Below are positions 1-7,768 of a DNA stretch of 64,000 bases, one piece after another (the first letter of the stretch is position 1; every line of letters starts with the position of its first letter). The DNA is from Cellulomonas sp. NS3 (GTDB lineage Bacteria; Actinomycetota; Actinomycetes; Actinomycetales; Cellulomonadaceae). A program made the position numbers and the translations under genes. The notes below the pieces were generated by a model that saw nothing but the letters and a program-made list of their open reading frames with translations, ran no database searches and was not told the DNA's origin. Location of the stretch: NCBI RefSeq assembly GCF_024757985.1, contig NZ_CP103289.1:186001-250000 (forward strand), in the 5' to 3' direction.

Positions 1-51
1 CTCGTCCGTGCGTTCGTCCGTCGTGCTCTCGGTGCCGGTCGCTCCGTGCAT
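1..51 (-). CDS. 5' end of an unidentified leftward gene (partial)
   Basis: An ATG on the minus strand (49-51) is preceded by a textbook Shine-Dalgarno AGGAGG with a 5-nt spacer, and the frame stays open to the window edge. Only 17 codons are visible, beginning MHGATGTEST and rich in Thr, Asp and Glu, so the product cannot be named. It lies about 200 bp downstream of the DUF6545 gene in the same direction and could be the next gene of that operon. Confidence rests on the ribosome-binding site and in-frame continuation only. Confidence 0.55.
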   Translation of the reverse strand, partial: MHGATGTESTTDERTDE

Positions 52-250
52 GGTGCCCTCCTGGGCTGGTCGCTCGGGTGGTGGCGGCTGCTGTCGTGGT
101 GGTGTCAGCAGCCGGTCGTGCGCGTGTACGTCCGGGTCGATCCTGACGGCGTCAGCGCCGTCGTCCGCCCGGGGTGCAGCCTGTGTGCCGCGGACGTCGG
201 GCGCCGCGGTCTGGGGGTGGCTCGCCGGCGCACGACGTGTGCCCCGCCGC

Positions 251-1423
251 TCATGGCGTGCGCTCCGCGAGCCCGGGCGGTCCGTCCCCGGACGCCCGGA
301 CCTGCGCCGCGACGGCGTCGTCCCCGCCCTCGACCTCCGCGCCGGGGACGACCTGCGCCCGGACGGCCGCCGCCCGCGGCCACGCGCGCGCGAGCGTGGA
401 CAGCTCGCGCGTCCGTGCGGCGAACCCCGCCTCGGCCGGCCGCGGCCCCGACGCCGCCGGCGGCGGGAGGCCCTGCCCGACCCGTCGGGACGCGAGCTGC
501 AGCGCCGCGGCGGACGCGACCGGGTCGGTGTGGTCGTGCGCGGGCACGTAGGGGGTGAGGGCGCGCAGCGCGTCGCCGATCTCGACGACGAGCCGGACCT
601 CGCGGATGCGCGCGTCGGTCGAGAAGATCGTCCGGAGGCGACCCGGTGGGGTGTCGTCGAGGTGCGGTGCGTGCGGCCACAGGTCCGCCCACACCGGCCA
701 CAGCACCCACAGCCGCCGGCGGGTCGCGACGTCCGCGGCGACCGTGGCGGCGAAGCCGACGACGAGCCCGGTCGCGACGAGCAGGATCGCCGAGCTCAGC
801 GCCGCCTGCTCCGCGGTGCCGACCAGCCGGACGTCCGACCCCGGCGAGACCACCAGCACCCCGAGGTGCAGCGCCTTGAGCGCGGTGTAGAGCACGCCGA
901 GCACCTGACCGGCCCCGAGACCGACGAGCCGCACCCCGAGGACCCCACGCGTGAGGCGGCCGTTGCGCAGCGCGATGCGGGCGCCGGCGGTGAGGGCGAC
1001 GGCGAGCGTCACGAGGAACGCGACCCAGTGCACGAGCCACGGGACCGACGACGCGTACACGGCGGCCCGGCCCTCCGCGGTCGCCGGCAGCAAGCCGCCC
1101 GCGTCGACCAGCGGCGCCGCGAGCATGACCGCGAGCACGACCCAGACCGGCCGCGGGACCGTGCGGCGCTCGCCGGTGATCCGGTGGGTGAACGCCACCA
1201 CCGCCACGGCGCTGACCACGACGAGCGCGTGCTCGACGGCGGCGAGCGCGGTCGTGCGCCCCAGCGCCTCGCCCACCGCGTCGAGGTCGAGGGTCCGGCC
1301 CGCGGCGAGGGCGGCGACCGCCACGAGCAGCGACCGCGTGCCGGTGCCGCGGACGGCGCGCACGACCTCCACGACGGTCACGGCCCACAGGACCACGACC
1401 CCGGCGGTGACGAGCTCAGCCAC
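251..1423 (-). CDS. DUF6545 / MAB_1171c-like multi-spanning membrane protein
   Basis: The 390-residue protein has about seven hydrophobic helices in its first 230 residues. A cytosolic C-terminal half follows, carrying the pattern of DUF6545 (the MAB_1171c putative transporter family): an LWP-Vw-DLWP stretch, then RLVVEIGDALRALTPYV near residue 290. The family is common in actinobacteria, usually beside an XRE regulator and/or an ImmA/IrrE peptidase, as here; its molecular function is unknown. The GTG start overlaps the stop of the peptidase gene by 8 nt, implying translational coupling as third gene of the operon. The C-terminal 90 residues are Ala/Pro/Arg-rich and probably disordered. Confidence 0.85.
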   Translation of the reverse strand: MAELVTAGVVVLWAVTVVEVVRAVRGTGTRSLLVAVAALAAGRTLDLDAVGEALGRTTALAAVEHALVVVSAVAVVAFTHRITGERRTVPRPVWVVLAVMLAAPLVDAGGLLPATAEGRAAVYASSVPWLVHWVAFLVTLAVALTAGARIALRNGRLTRGVLGVRLVGLGAGQVLGVLYTALKALHLGVLVVSPGSDVRLVGTAEQAALSSAILLVATGLVVGFAATVAADVATRRRLWVLWPVWADLWPHAPHLDDTPPGRLRTIFSTDARIREVRLVVEIGDALRALTPYVPAHDHTDPVASAAALQLASRRVGQGLPPPAASGPRPAEAGFAARTRELSTLARAWPRAAAVRAQVVPGAEVEGGDDAVAAQVRASGDGPPGLAERTP

Positions 1424-1934
1424 GACCCAGCCTCCCGCTCAGCGCGTGGCGCAGCGCCTCCGCCTCCCGGTCCTCGAGGCGGTCCGCGTCGGTCGCGTCG
1501 CGCAGCGTCAGCAGGGACGCGAGGACCTCGGCCTCCCGCTCGGCCGCGACGCCGTAGTCGCTGCGTCGGTGCAGCGCACCTAGGACCGTGCCGGCGTCGA
1601 GGTCGGGCAGCACACGGGCGAGGACGCCGCGGAGCGCCTCTCCGGAGCACGCGGACCCGGGGTGCCGCAGGATCATGTGGGCGAGCTCGTGGCGGACCGT
1701 GTGGTCGCGCAGCACGGGGTCGGCGTCCTCGGGGACGAGGACCAGGTCCAGGTGCTCGCTCTCCCACCAGGCGCCCCACGCGGTGTCCGTGAAGAAGGCA
1801 GCGGGTGCCGTCTCGACGAGCAGGGGCCGCTGCCGCTGCTCCGCGAGGTGCTGGACGAGGGCGTCGACGGTCGTGGGCCCGCGCAGGCCCAGCCCGTCGA
1901 GCGCCTCCTCAGCCCGGCGTCGGGCGCTGGTCAT
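1416..1934 (-). CDS. ImmA/IrrE-family metallo-endopeptidase
   Basis: The 172-residue protein carries the zinc-protease signature HELAH around residues 82-86, followed by the family's arginine/histidine-rich stretch and a conserved Glu-rich helix (EREAEVLAS, about 132-140) that supplies the third ligand in ImmA/IrrE peptidases. Members cleave partner repressors (ImmA on ImmR, IrrE/PprI on DdrO). The immediate upstream partner here is an XRE protein whose 3' end overlaps this start by 26 bp, so proteolytic control of that regulator is the natural hypothesis, but it is not shown. The ATG start is chosen because the family domain begins right after it. Confidence 0.88.
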   Translation of the reverse strand: MTSARRRAEEALDGLGLRGPTTVDALVQHLAEQRQRPLLVETAPAAFFTDTAWGAWWESEHLDLVLVPEDADPVLRDHTVRHELAHMILRHPGSACSGEALRGVLARVLPDLDAGTVLGALHRRSDYGVAAEREAEVLASLLTLRDATDADRLEDREAEALRHALSGRLGRG

Positions 1935-2385
1935 CTCTCGTGTCCCCCTGGGTCCTGCCGTGCACGCCCTCGAGCTCGCGGACGCGCTCGACCATGAGCA
2001 GCAGGGCGTCGATGCTCTGCTGCGACAGGCCGGACGCGCGCAGGGCGACGGAGCGCACGCCCGCGTCCCGCATCGCAGCGACGAGCGCGAGCTGGCGCTC
2101 GATCTCGCCCGCCCGATCGTCGTCGAAGAAGTAGGCGGGCTGCACGCCGAAGAACGCCGCGAGCGCCTCGAGGTGCCGCTTCGTCGGGTTGTCGCGCCGA
2201 CCGGTGCGCAGCTGCCACACGTACGTCGCGGAGATCGACGGTCCGCCGGCGGTGCGGCCGATCGCCTGGGCGACCTCGTCGTGGGTGTACTCGCGGTCCG
2301 GCGACGGGCGCATCGTCGTGAAGAGCCGGTCGAGCTTGGCGGCGAGCCCGGTGCCGACCGTGGTTGGCTCGTCCTGCTCCGCCAT
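1909..2385 (-). CDS. XRE-type helix-turn-helix regulator
   Basis: A 158-residue protein with an N-terminal XRE HTH (about residues 15-85; HDEVAQAIG and ISATYVWQLRTGRRDNP look like the positioning and recognition helices) and a C-terminal helical region that could dimerise (residues 95-145). First gene of the XRE / ImmA-IrrE / DUF6545 operon. In ImmR/DdrO-type systems the regulator is the substrate of the peptidase encoded next. The ATG at 2383-2385 is preceded by a GACGGAG-type ribosome-binding site; upstream in-frame residues look non-coding. A long-spaced inverted repeat just upstream (2410-2460) may be its operator. Confidence 0.85.
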   Translation of the reverse strand: MAEQDEPTTVGTGLAAKLDRLFTTMRPSPDREYTHDEVAQAIGRTAGGPSISATYVWQLRTGRRDNPTKRHLEALAAFFGVQPAYFFDDDRAGEIERQLALVAAMRDAGVRSVALRASGLSQQSIDALLLMVERVRELEGVHGRTQGDTRDDQRPTPG

Positions 2386-2409
2386 GCCGCTCCGTCCTGG
2401 GAGGACCTG

Positions 2410-2460
2410 CTGAGATGAACCGGTCGGGTCGATCGCATGAACTGTCGTGGAGCATCTCAG
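2410..2460. promoter_or_regulatory. Long-spaced inverted repeat upstream of the XRE gene
   Basis: CTGAGATG (2410-2417) and CATCTCAG (2453-2460) form a perfect 8-bp inverted repeat separated by 35 nt. The interval also contains ATGAAC twice, 22 bp apart (about two helical turns). It sits 25-75 bp upstream of the XRE start, where an autoregulatory operator would be expected. The assignment is inferred from position and symmetry only. Confidence 0.4.
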
Positions 2461-3065
2461 ACCGGACATCCCGAGACAAGCACCCCGCCCCGCAGCCGGC
2501 CGGCCACGGGCACGACGCGCGGGCAGCCCGCGCGCTGAGCCGGGTCCTTGGACCGCTGCCCAGCACGGTGCTCGCGACCGTCGTCGCCGCGTGGGCCGGC
2601 GGTCCCGACGGCCGGGGACGAGCCGTCGCGCTGACCGTCGGCCTCTTCGCCGGGGCCACGCTCCTGGCGCTCGCCCTCGTGCGGCTCGCCGGCGGGCCCG
2701 GCTCTGTGACCCGGCGGCGGGCGGTCCCCTGGGTGCTCGCCGCGGAGCTCGTCGCGCTCGCGGTCGGCGTCGCGCTCGGCGTGCCCGACGAGGTGGTCCG
2801 CGCGTTCGTCGCCTACTTCGCGACCGGGCTGGTGGCGCTCGCGGGCGCGCGGCGGGACGTCTCGGCGCACGGCCTGCTCGCGGGGACGCTGGTCGGGCTG
2901 CTGCTCGGGTGGTTCCCGGTGGTCGGCGCGGCCGGCGCGGTGGTGCTCGCGGCGCTCGTCTGGTCGCGGGTGCGGCTGCGGCAGCACACCGTCGCCCAGG
3001 CCGTCGTGGGGGCGGTCGTGGGGGTGCTGCTGGGCTTCGTCGCGACGCTCGGCGGGGGCGGCTGA
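2415..3065 (+). CDS. PAP2-superfamily-like membrane protein
   Basis: About 216 residues with five or six hydrophobic segments. Near the C-terminus the pattern SRVRLRQHTVAQAVVGAVVG resembles the third conserved motif of PAP2 phosphatases (SR-x5-H-x3-D), but with Gln where the catalytic-triad Asp is expected; motifs 1 and 2 are weak. It may be a degenerate or regulatory PAP2 relative rather than an active lipid phosphatase. The start is uncertain: the ATG at 2415 has GAGG upstream but lies inside the inverted repeat near the divergent XRE gene, and the first 40 residues look unlike the rest. It converges on the MOSC gene. Confidence 0.65.
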   Translation: MNRSGRSHELSWSISDRTSRDKHPAPQPAGHGHDARAARALSRVLGPLPSTVLATVVAAWAGGPDGRGRAVALTVGLFAGATLLALALVRLAGGPGSVTRRRAVPWVLAAELVALAVGVALGVPDEVVRAFVAYFATGLVALAGARRDVSAHGLLAGTLVGLLLGWFPVVGAAGAVVLAALVWSRVRLRQHTVAQAVVGAVVGVLLGFVATLGGGG

Positions 3066-3120
3066 CGCGCGGGCGGCTGGCGCGCGGGCGCGGCGGCGGT
3101 CGGAGCGCGCCCGGCTGACG

Positions 3121-3681
3121 TCAGACGGGCGCGAGGACCTCGTGGGCCCCGACCGGGACCTCGACGTCGATCCGGTCGCCGGCCCGCACGAGGCCCGAGG
3201 CGAGCACGATGCTCATGACGCCGGCCTTGCGAACGAGGTTGCCGTCCGCGTCGCGCCCGAGCACCGCGCGCATGAGGCCGTCCGCGAACCCGTCGATCTG
3301 CCTGCACGGGTTTCGCAGGCCGGTGAGCTCGACGACCGCGTGGCGGCCCAGGTGCAGCCGCGTCCCGCGCGGCAGCGACAGCAGCTCGACGCCCTGGGTC
3401 GTCACGTTCTCGCCCATCTCCCCGGGCCGGACGACGAAGCCGCCCGTCGCGACCTCGTCGAACAGCTCGGCGTGGATGAGGTGGACCTGTCGCAGGTTGG
3501 GCGGCGGGTCGGGGCGGTGGCGGCGCGAACGGTGCTGGACGGTCACGCCGCAGTGCGCGTCCCCCTCGACGCCCAGGCCCGCGACGAGCCGGATCTCGTC
3601 CTCGACGGGCTTGCTGAACGCGTGCCGCGGGCTGCGGCTGACGGACAGGACGGAGGGCTGGACGAGCGCGTCGGTGCTCAC
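3121..3681 (-). CDS. MOSC-domain protein
   Basis: A 186-residue single-domain MOSC protein of the YiiM class. Visible family elements are the GVEGDAHCG stretch (about residue 40), the GEMGENVTTQG loop, TRLHLG, and the conserved cysteine in TGLRNPCRQID (about 125-135). MOSC domains bind molybdenum-cofactor or related sulfur species; some bacterial members detoxify N-hydroxylated compounds. The GTG at 3681 overlaps the HIT stop as GTGA and places AGGAG 10 nt upstream. An ATG at 3690 would add three residues but sits almost on the Shine-Dalgarno. It is coupled to the HIT gene as second gene of a two-gene unit. Confidence 0.85.
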   Translation of the reverse strand: MSTDALVQPSVLSVSRSPRHAFSKPVEDEIRLVAGLGVEGDAHCGVTVQHRSRRHRPDPPPNLRQVHLIHAELFDEVATGGFVVRPGEMGENVTTQGVELLSLPRGTRLHLGRHAVVELTGLRNPCRQIDGFADGLMRAVLGRDADGNLVRKAGVMSIVLASGLVRAGDRIDVEVPVGAHEVLAPV

Positions 3682-4190
3682 GCGCCCCATTCTCCTCGGG
3701 GTGCGGACGGGGCGCCAGGCTCGGCGGGGAGGACCGGCGCGACGGGACGGGACACCATCGCGGCTCTGACCGCCTGCGCGTCGCTGTCGCGCAGCGACTT
3801 CTCGCGCTCGTGGGTCTCGACCGCGAAGGGTGCCCCCAGGGCGTCTCCCGGGTAGCGGGGGATGACGTGCAGGTGGACGTGGAAGACCGTCTGGGAGGCG
3901 GCCTCGCCGTCGCAGACGAGGACGTTGATCCCCGCGCAGCCCAGGCTCGACCGTCGCAGCGCCCGAGCCATCTCGTGACCGACCGACCACATGTGCGCGC
4001 TGGTGACGGGATCGAGGTCGTCGAGGCCGACGGAGTGCTTGCGTGGCACCACGAGGAGGTGCCCGTGCGTGACGGGGTTCAGGTCCATCCAGACCGCGAC
4101 GGTCTCGTCCTCGAGGACCATGCTGGCTTCCGCCCGGCCCGCCACGATGGCGCAGAAGACGCACTCCTGGGCCGCCGGCTCGTCGGTCAT
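3678..4190 (-). CDS. HIT-family nucleotide hydrolase/transferase
   Basis: A 170-residue histidine-triad protein. The N-terminal CVFC motif (a C-x-x-C zinc half-site typical of bacterial HIT proteins), the THGHLLVVPRKH block and the catalytic triad HVHLHVIPR (about residues 102-110) are all present. HIT enzymes hydrolyse nucleoside phosphoramidates or adenylated compounds through the central histidine; the exact substrate cannot be read from sequence. The ATG at 4188-4190 directly precedes the domain. It overlaps the downstream MOSC gene by four bases. The C-terminal 40 residues are Pro/Ala-rich and probably flexible. Confidence 0.9.
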   Translation of the reverse strand: MTDEPAAQECVFCAIVAGRAEASMVLEDETVAVWMDLNPVTHGHLLVVPRKHSVGLDDLDPVTSAHMWSVGHEMARALRRSSLGCAGINVLVCDGEAASQTVFHVHLHVIPRYPGDALGAPFAVETHEREKSLRDSDAQAVRAAMVSRPVAPVLPAEPGAPSAPRGEWGA

Positions 4191-4291
4191 GTGCGGTGAT
4201 GATCCCCGCGCGCGCCGACGGCGTGCAAGGGGCGGGGCCGCCTGCTCCGGACGCAACCTGCAGGACACGCGCCCGTCGTACCGTTCGGGGC

Positions 4292-5380
4292 ATGGACGTG
4301 GCGGTGCTGGGAGCGACGGGTGACGTCGGGCGACAGGTGTGCACGCAGCTCGTCGAGCGGCGGGTCCTGCCGACGTCGTCGCGGCTCCAGCTCGTGGGGC
4401 GCACGGGCGGGTCGTCGGCGCGCGCGACGCACGGGCTGCGCGCGGACCTGGTCGACGCGTACGACGAGCACGCGCCGCTGATCGACGTCGCGCTCGCGCC
4501 CGAGGACGTGGTCGCGGACGTCGTGGTCGTCTGCGCGGGCGTCACCGCGCCGCCGCGCGCCGGGGCGTCGACGGACCGCACGCGGCTCGCGGCCGAGAAC
4601 CACGCGGTGTTCGACGCGTACGCCCGGGCGCTGGCCGCGCACGGGTCCGGCAACGAGGTCGTCGTCGTCGTGTCGAACCCCGTCGAGCTCGGGGTCGCCG
4701 TGATGGCGCGCACGCTCGGCCGGCACCGCGTGATCGGGATGGGCGCGTGGCTCGACACCCTGCGGTTCCGGCGCGAGATCGCCGTGTCGCTCGGGCTGCG
4801 CCGGCACCGGATCGGCGGGTTCGTCGCGGGCCAGCACGGCTCCGACCTCGTGCCGCTGTGGTCGACCGTGCGGGTCAGCGGGCTCGACCGGGCGGAGCGC
4901 CGGCGCGCGATCGACGCACTGCGGCGGGGGCGGACCCTCGCGACGTTCGGCGACGAGATCGCCGACGCGCAGACCCGGCTGCTCGCGCTCGCCGCCGAGG
5001 ACATCGGGGCGGCGTTCGACCTGATCGACTCGTGGCCGCCGGACCTGCGCGCGGTCGCCCGGCCCTGGATGACGCACCAGAGCGGCGCCAAGACGGCGGC
5101 CGGCACGGCGAGCGCGACCGTCGACCTCGTCGACACGCTCCTCGACGGCCGGGAGATCGTCGTCGCCGGGCAGGTCCTGCTCGACGGCGAGGTCGGCGTG
5201 GGCGGCACCCCGCTCGACGGCGTGCTGGGCGTGCCGGTCGTCCTCGGCCCCGAGGGGTGGACGCGCGCGCTGCTCGACGAGCCGGAGCCTGACGAGGCCG
5301 AGCTGCTGGTGCGGTGCCGCGACCGGATCGACGCGAGCCTCGCGCCGTGGGGCCTCGGGCGGACGGGGGCGGTGGCGTGA
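4292..5380 (+). CDS. Malate/lactate dehydrogenase-family NAD-dependent oxidoreductase
   Basis: A 362-residue protein beginning with a Rossmann nucleotide-binding glycine motif (GATGDVGRQ, residues 7-15). It keeps the LDH/MDH hallmarks: PRAG-x5-R in the substrate loop, VSNPVE, LDTLRFR, and the catalytic histidine in GQHGSD (about 187-192). It interconverts a 2-hydroxy acid and a 2-oxo acid; whether malate, lactate or something else cannot be decided. It is longer than the usual 310-330 residues because of extra sequence before and after the WMTHQSGAKTA region. The GTG of an ACT-domain gene overlaps its stop (GTGA), suggesting a functional pair. Confidence 0.85.
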   Translation: MDVAVLGATGDVGRQVCTQLVERRVLPTSSRLQLVGRTGGSSARATHGLRADLVDAYDEHAPLIDVALAPEDVVADVVVVCAGVTAPPRAGASTDRTRLAAENHAVFDAYARALAAHGSGNEVVVVVSNPVELGVAVMARTLGRHRVIGMGAWLDTLRFRREIAVSLGLRRHRIGGFVAGQHGSDLVPLWSTVRVSGLDRAERRRAIDALRRGRTLATFGDEIADAQTRLLALAAEDIGAAFDLIDSWPPDLRAVARPWMTHQSGAKTAAGTASATVDLVDTLLDGREIVVAGQVLLDGEVGVGGTPLDGVLGVPVVLGPEGWTRALLDEPEPDEAELLVRCRDRIDASLAPWGLGRTGAVA

Positions 5381-5949
5381 CCGGGCACGAGGTGGAGGAC
5401 GGGGTGGAGGACGGCGGCGCGCGGAGCGGCGGGGTGGAGGCGGAGCGCGCCGGCGCTGCGCGCGTGCGGGACGGCGGGCGCCCGCCGGGCGACGGGGACG
5501 GCGGCGAGCGGTGGGTCGTGCTCGTGCGCGGCGCCGACCGGCCGGGCACCCTCACGGCGCTGACCAGCGTGTTCTCCACGCGCGGCGTGAGCTTCGAGTC
5601 GCTCGCGACGGGCGCGGTCGACGGCGACGTCGGGGCGATCGCGGTGACGTTCCGCGCGACCGCCCGGCGTCAGCACCTGCTGGTCCGCACGGTCGAGCGG
5701 CTGTCCGTGATCCGCTCGGTCGAGGTGCGCTCGGCCGAGGACCCGGCCGTGCGCGCGGCCGGCGTCGTCGTCATGCCCGACCACGTGCCGTTCACCCCGC
5801 CGCCGCACGCGGCCGTCCGGTGGTCGGGCGACACGTCGGCCGGGCAGCCGGTCCTCGTCGAGGGCTCGTTCGCGGACGTCGTCGACGTCGTGCAGGCGGC
5901 GCGGGCGCGCGGCGCGACGACGACGGCGACGGTCGTCCTGGGTCTCTGA
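5377..5949 (+). CDS. ACT-domain protein, translationally coupled to the dehydrogenase
   Basis: A 190-residue protein. Residues 1-45 are Gly/Glu/Asp-rich and low-complexity. Residues 46-120 form an ACT domain resembling that of acetolactate synthase small subunits (VVLVRGADRPGTL, then GVSFESLATG). ACT domains bind amino acids or other small ligands and regulate partner enzymes allosterically. The C-terminal 70 residues have no recognised domain. The GTG start lies within the upstream stop (GTGA), so it is very probably made with the dehydrogenase and may be its regulatory subunit; that pairing is inference. No acetolactate synthase large subunit is nearby. Confidence 0.75.
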   Translation: MTGHEVEDGVEDGGARSGGVEAERAGAARVRDGGRPPGDGDGGERWVVLVRGADRPGTLTALTSVFSTRGVSFESLATGAVDGDVGAIAVTFRATARRQHLLVRTVERLSVIRSVEVRSAEDPAVRAAGVVVMPDHVPFTPPPHAAVRWSGDTSAGQPVLVEGSFADVVDVVQAARARGATTTATVVLGL

Positions 5950-6032
5950 CCTGGGCTCCCGCCGCGCCGGCCACCGCACGTCCCCAGCCGCGGCCGTCGT
6001 CCGCCGCACCCGCGCCCCGGCGCCCGGGACCG

Positions 6033-6062
6033 TTGCCCGCGGCACCCGGGCGGGTCTAGCGT
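6033..6062 (+). promoter_or_regulatory. Candidate promoter of the DDN-hemerythrin gene
   Basis: TTGCCC (6033-6038) and TAGCGT (6057-6062) are separated by 18 nt, a reasonable actinobacterial sigma-70-type promoter ending 27 bp before the ATG at 6090. The same TAGCGT -10 recurs upstream of aztD (31304-31309). Confidence 0.45.
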
Positions 6063-6089
6063 CGCTCGCGAGACCGCAGGGGAGCGTCC

Positions 6090-6932
6090 ATGCCGAACGC
6101 GTACAACGACCGGATCGTCGACGAGTTCCGCGCACGCCACGGCCGCGTCGCCGAGTACGAGGGCAGCCGCCTGCTGCTGCTCACCACCCGCGGCGCGCGG
6201 ACCGGGCGCCCGCACACGACCCCGCTCGGCTACCTGCCCGACGGCGACCGCGTGCTCGTCATCGCGTCGTCCCTCGGCGCACCGACGCACCCGGCGTGGT
6301 TCCACAACCTCGTCGCGGACCCGACCGTGACGGTCGAGGACGGCGTGTTCACCTACGAGGCCCGCGCGGAGGTCCTGACCGGCGAGGAGCGGGACCGGCT
6401 GTACGCGCGCGCGGTCGAGGCGGACCCCGAGTGGGCCGAGTACCAGGCGCGCACGACGCGGGTCATCCCCGTGGTCGCGCTGCACCGCGTCTCGACGGGC
6501 CCGCCGCAGGGCGGGTCGTGGGGTCAGGCGCTCGTCCTGCTGCACGACGCGTTCCGCCGCGAGCTCGCGCTGGTGCGCGACGAGATCGCGCGCGGCGGGA
6601 CGACGCTGGGCGCGCAGCTGCGGGTCTCGTGCCTCACGGTGTGCTCCGGCCTGCACCGGCACCACGAGGGCGAGGACACGGGGATGTTCCCGATGCTCGG
6701 GCAGGACCCGTCGCTGGCGCCGGTGCTCGACCGGCTCCGCGCGGAGCACGCCGAGATCAAGGCCCTGCTCGACGAGCTGCAGGCCGCCGTGGGGGAGGAC
6801 GCCGCGGACCGCGACACCGCCGACCGGGACGCCACGCTGCGGGAGGTCGACCGCCTCGTCGACGAGCTCGGCCGGCACCTCGCGTACGAGGAGGAGCAGC
6901 TCGTCCCGGTGCTCGACGCGGCGCGCGGCTGA
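6090..6932 (+). CDS. DDN-family nitroreductase fused to a hemerythrin (HHE) domain
   Basis: 280 residues in two modules. Residues 1-135 match the deazaflavin-dependent nitroreductase (DDN) family: LLLLTTRGARTGRPHTTPLGY, then WFHNLVADPTVTVE. Such split-barrel proteins typically use cofactor F420. Residues 145-280 form a hemerythrin-like four-helix bundle with iron-ligand patterns LHDAFRREL, HRHHEGEDTGMFP, EHAEIKALLDEL and HLAYEEEQLVP. The fusion suggests a redox or oxygen-responsive enzyme, but its substrate is unknown. The ATG follows a GCAGGGGAG ribosome-binding site. A TTGCCC/TAGCGT promoter lies just upstream. It converges on the membrane-protein gene with only 6 bp between stops. Confidence 0.88.
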   Translation: MPNAYNDRIVDEFRARHGRVAEYEGSRLLLLTTRGARTGRPHTTPLGYLPDGDRVLVIASSLGAPTHPAWFHNLVADPTVTVEDGVFTYEARAEVLTGEERDRLYARAVEADPEWAEYQARTTRVIPVVALHRVSTGPPQGGSWGQALVLLHDAFRRELALVRDEIARGGTTLGAQLRVSCLTVCSGLHRHHEGEDTGMFPMLGQDPSLAPVLDRLRAEHAEIKALLDELQAAVGEDAADRDTADRDATLREVDRLVDELGRHLAYEEEQLVPVLDAARG

Positions 6933-6938
6933 CCCGCC

Positions 6939-7502
6939 TCAGTCGTCGAGGTCGTCGTCGCCGTCCTCCGCGCCGTCGGCCACCGGGCGGGTCCGTCGAC
7001 GCACGAGCTGGACGACCAGGCCGACCGCACCGCCCGCGATGCCGCCGAGGATCCCGCCGACGAGCACGTCGTCGAGCACCTCGGACGCCGTCCCGGTGGG
7101 CTCCGGCAGCGGCACGAGCCCGTGCCCGGTGCGCACCGTGACCAGCATCGCCCCGAGGACGACGAGCACGCCGCCCATGAGGGTCAGCACGGCGGTGCGC
7201 CGCTCGCGCGCGGTCGCCCGCTCGGACATCGCGAGCAGGTCGACACCCCGCCGCCGGGCGTACCACATGCTCGCGAAGGACGGCAGGGTCGCCACGAGGA
7301 GGAGCGCGACGGGCAGCAGGAGCCCACCGAGGACCGCGCTGACGACGGCGGCGCCGATGCAGACGTAGACGGTCGTCGTCGCGCCGAAGGTGTAGGCCTC
7401 CATGACGAGCGCGCGCTCGCGCTCGTCGCCGTAGACGGGGGAGTCGAGGTCCATGAGGCGGTCCGCGGCACGGCCGAGGACGCTGTGGTCGTTCGTCGTC
7501 AT
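6939..7502 (-). CDS. Small membrane protein paired with an XRE regulator
   Basis: A 187-residue protein of unknown function with about four hydrophobic helices: two near residues 40-80, one near 105-125, one near 145-165. It has an acidic C-terminus (DGAEDGDDDLDD). Its ATG overlaps the stop of the upstream XRE gene (ATGA). Two-gene cassettes of a short XRE regulator plus a four-helix membrane protein are widespread in Gram-positive bacteria; the membrane protein's activity is not established. Confidence 0.75.
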   Translation of the reverse strand: MTTNDHSVLGRAADRLMDLDSPVYGDERERALVMEAYTFGATTTVYVCIGAAVVSAVLGGLLLPVALLLVATLPSFASMWYARRRGVDLLAMSERATARERRTAVLTLMGGVLVVLGAMLVTVRTGHGLVPLPEPTGTASEVLDDVLVGGILGGIAGGAVGLVVQLVRRRTRPVADGAEDGDDDLDD

Positions 7503-7762
7503 GCTGACCCTCCGGGGTGCGGCTCGGGAGCGCCGAACAGGTCCTCGACCGTCGAGCCCAGGGTCCGCGCGATGCGCAGCGCCAGGAAGACGGACGGGGC
7601 GTAGTCGCCCTGCTCGATCGCGATGATGGTCTGCCGACTGACCTCGCTGGCCTCGGCGAGCTCGGCCTGCGTGATCCTGAGCGCGCGCCGCCGCTGCCGG
7701 ACGGCGCTGTCCGCACCGGCCCGTCCAGGTCGGGCCTGGGTGCGGGGGGCGGGACTGCTCAT
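7499..7762 (-). CDS. Short XRE-family transcriptional regulator
   Basis: An 87-residue, almost pure HTH protein (residues 22-80): RRRALRITQAELAEASEVSR, then QTIIAIEQGDYAPS as recognition segment and LALRIARTLGSTVEDLF, the end typical of small YozG-like regulators. It starts with ATG only 6 nt after a good -10, so the transcript is probably leaderless. The promoter contains repeated TTGAC/GTCAA half-sites, suggesting negative autoregulation of this two-gene operon. Confidence 0.88.
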   Translation of the reverse strand: MSSPAPRTQARPGRAGADSAVRQRRRALRITQAELAEASEVSRQTIIAIEQGDYAPSVFLALRIARTLGSTVEDLFGAPEPHPGGSA

Positions 7763-7768
7763 GGCGAG

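Noticed and set aside
3691-6135. Large N-terminal extension of the MOSC frame across HIT, dehydrogenase and ACT genes
   Set aside because: The extension is antisense to, or in another frame from, recognisable genes and has no domain content; the MOSC domain starts near 3681.
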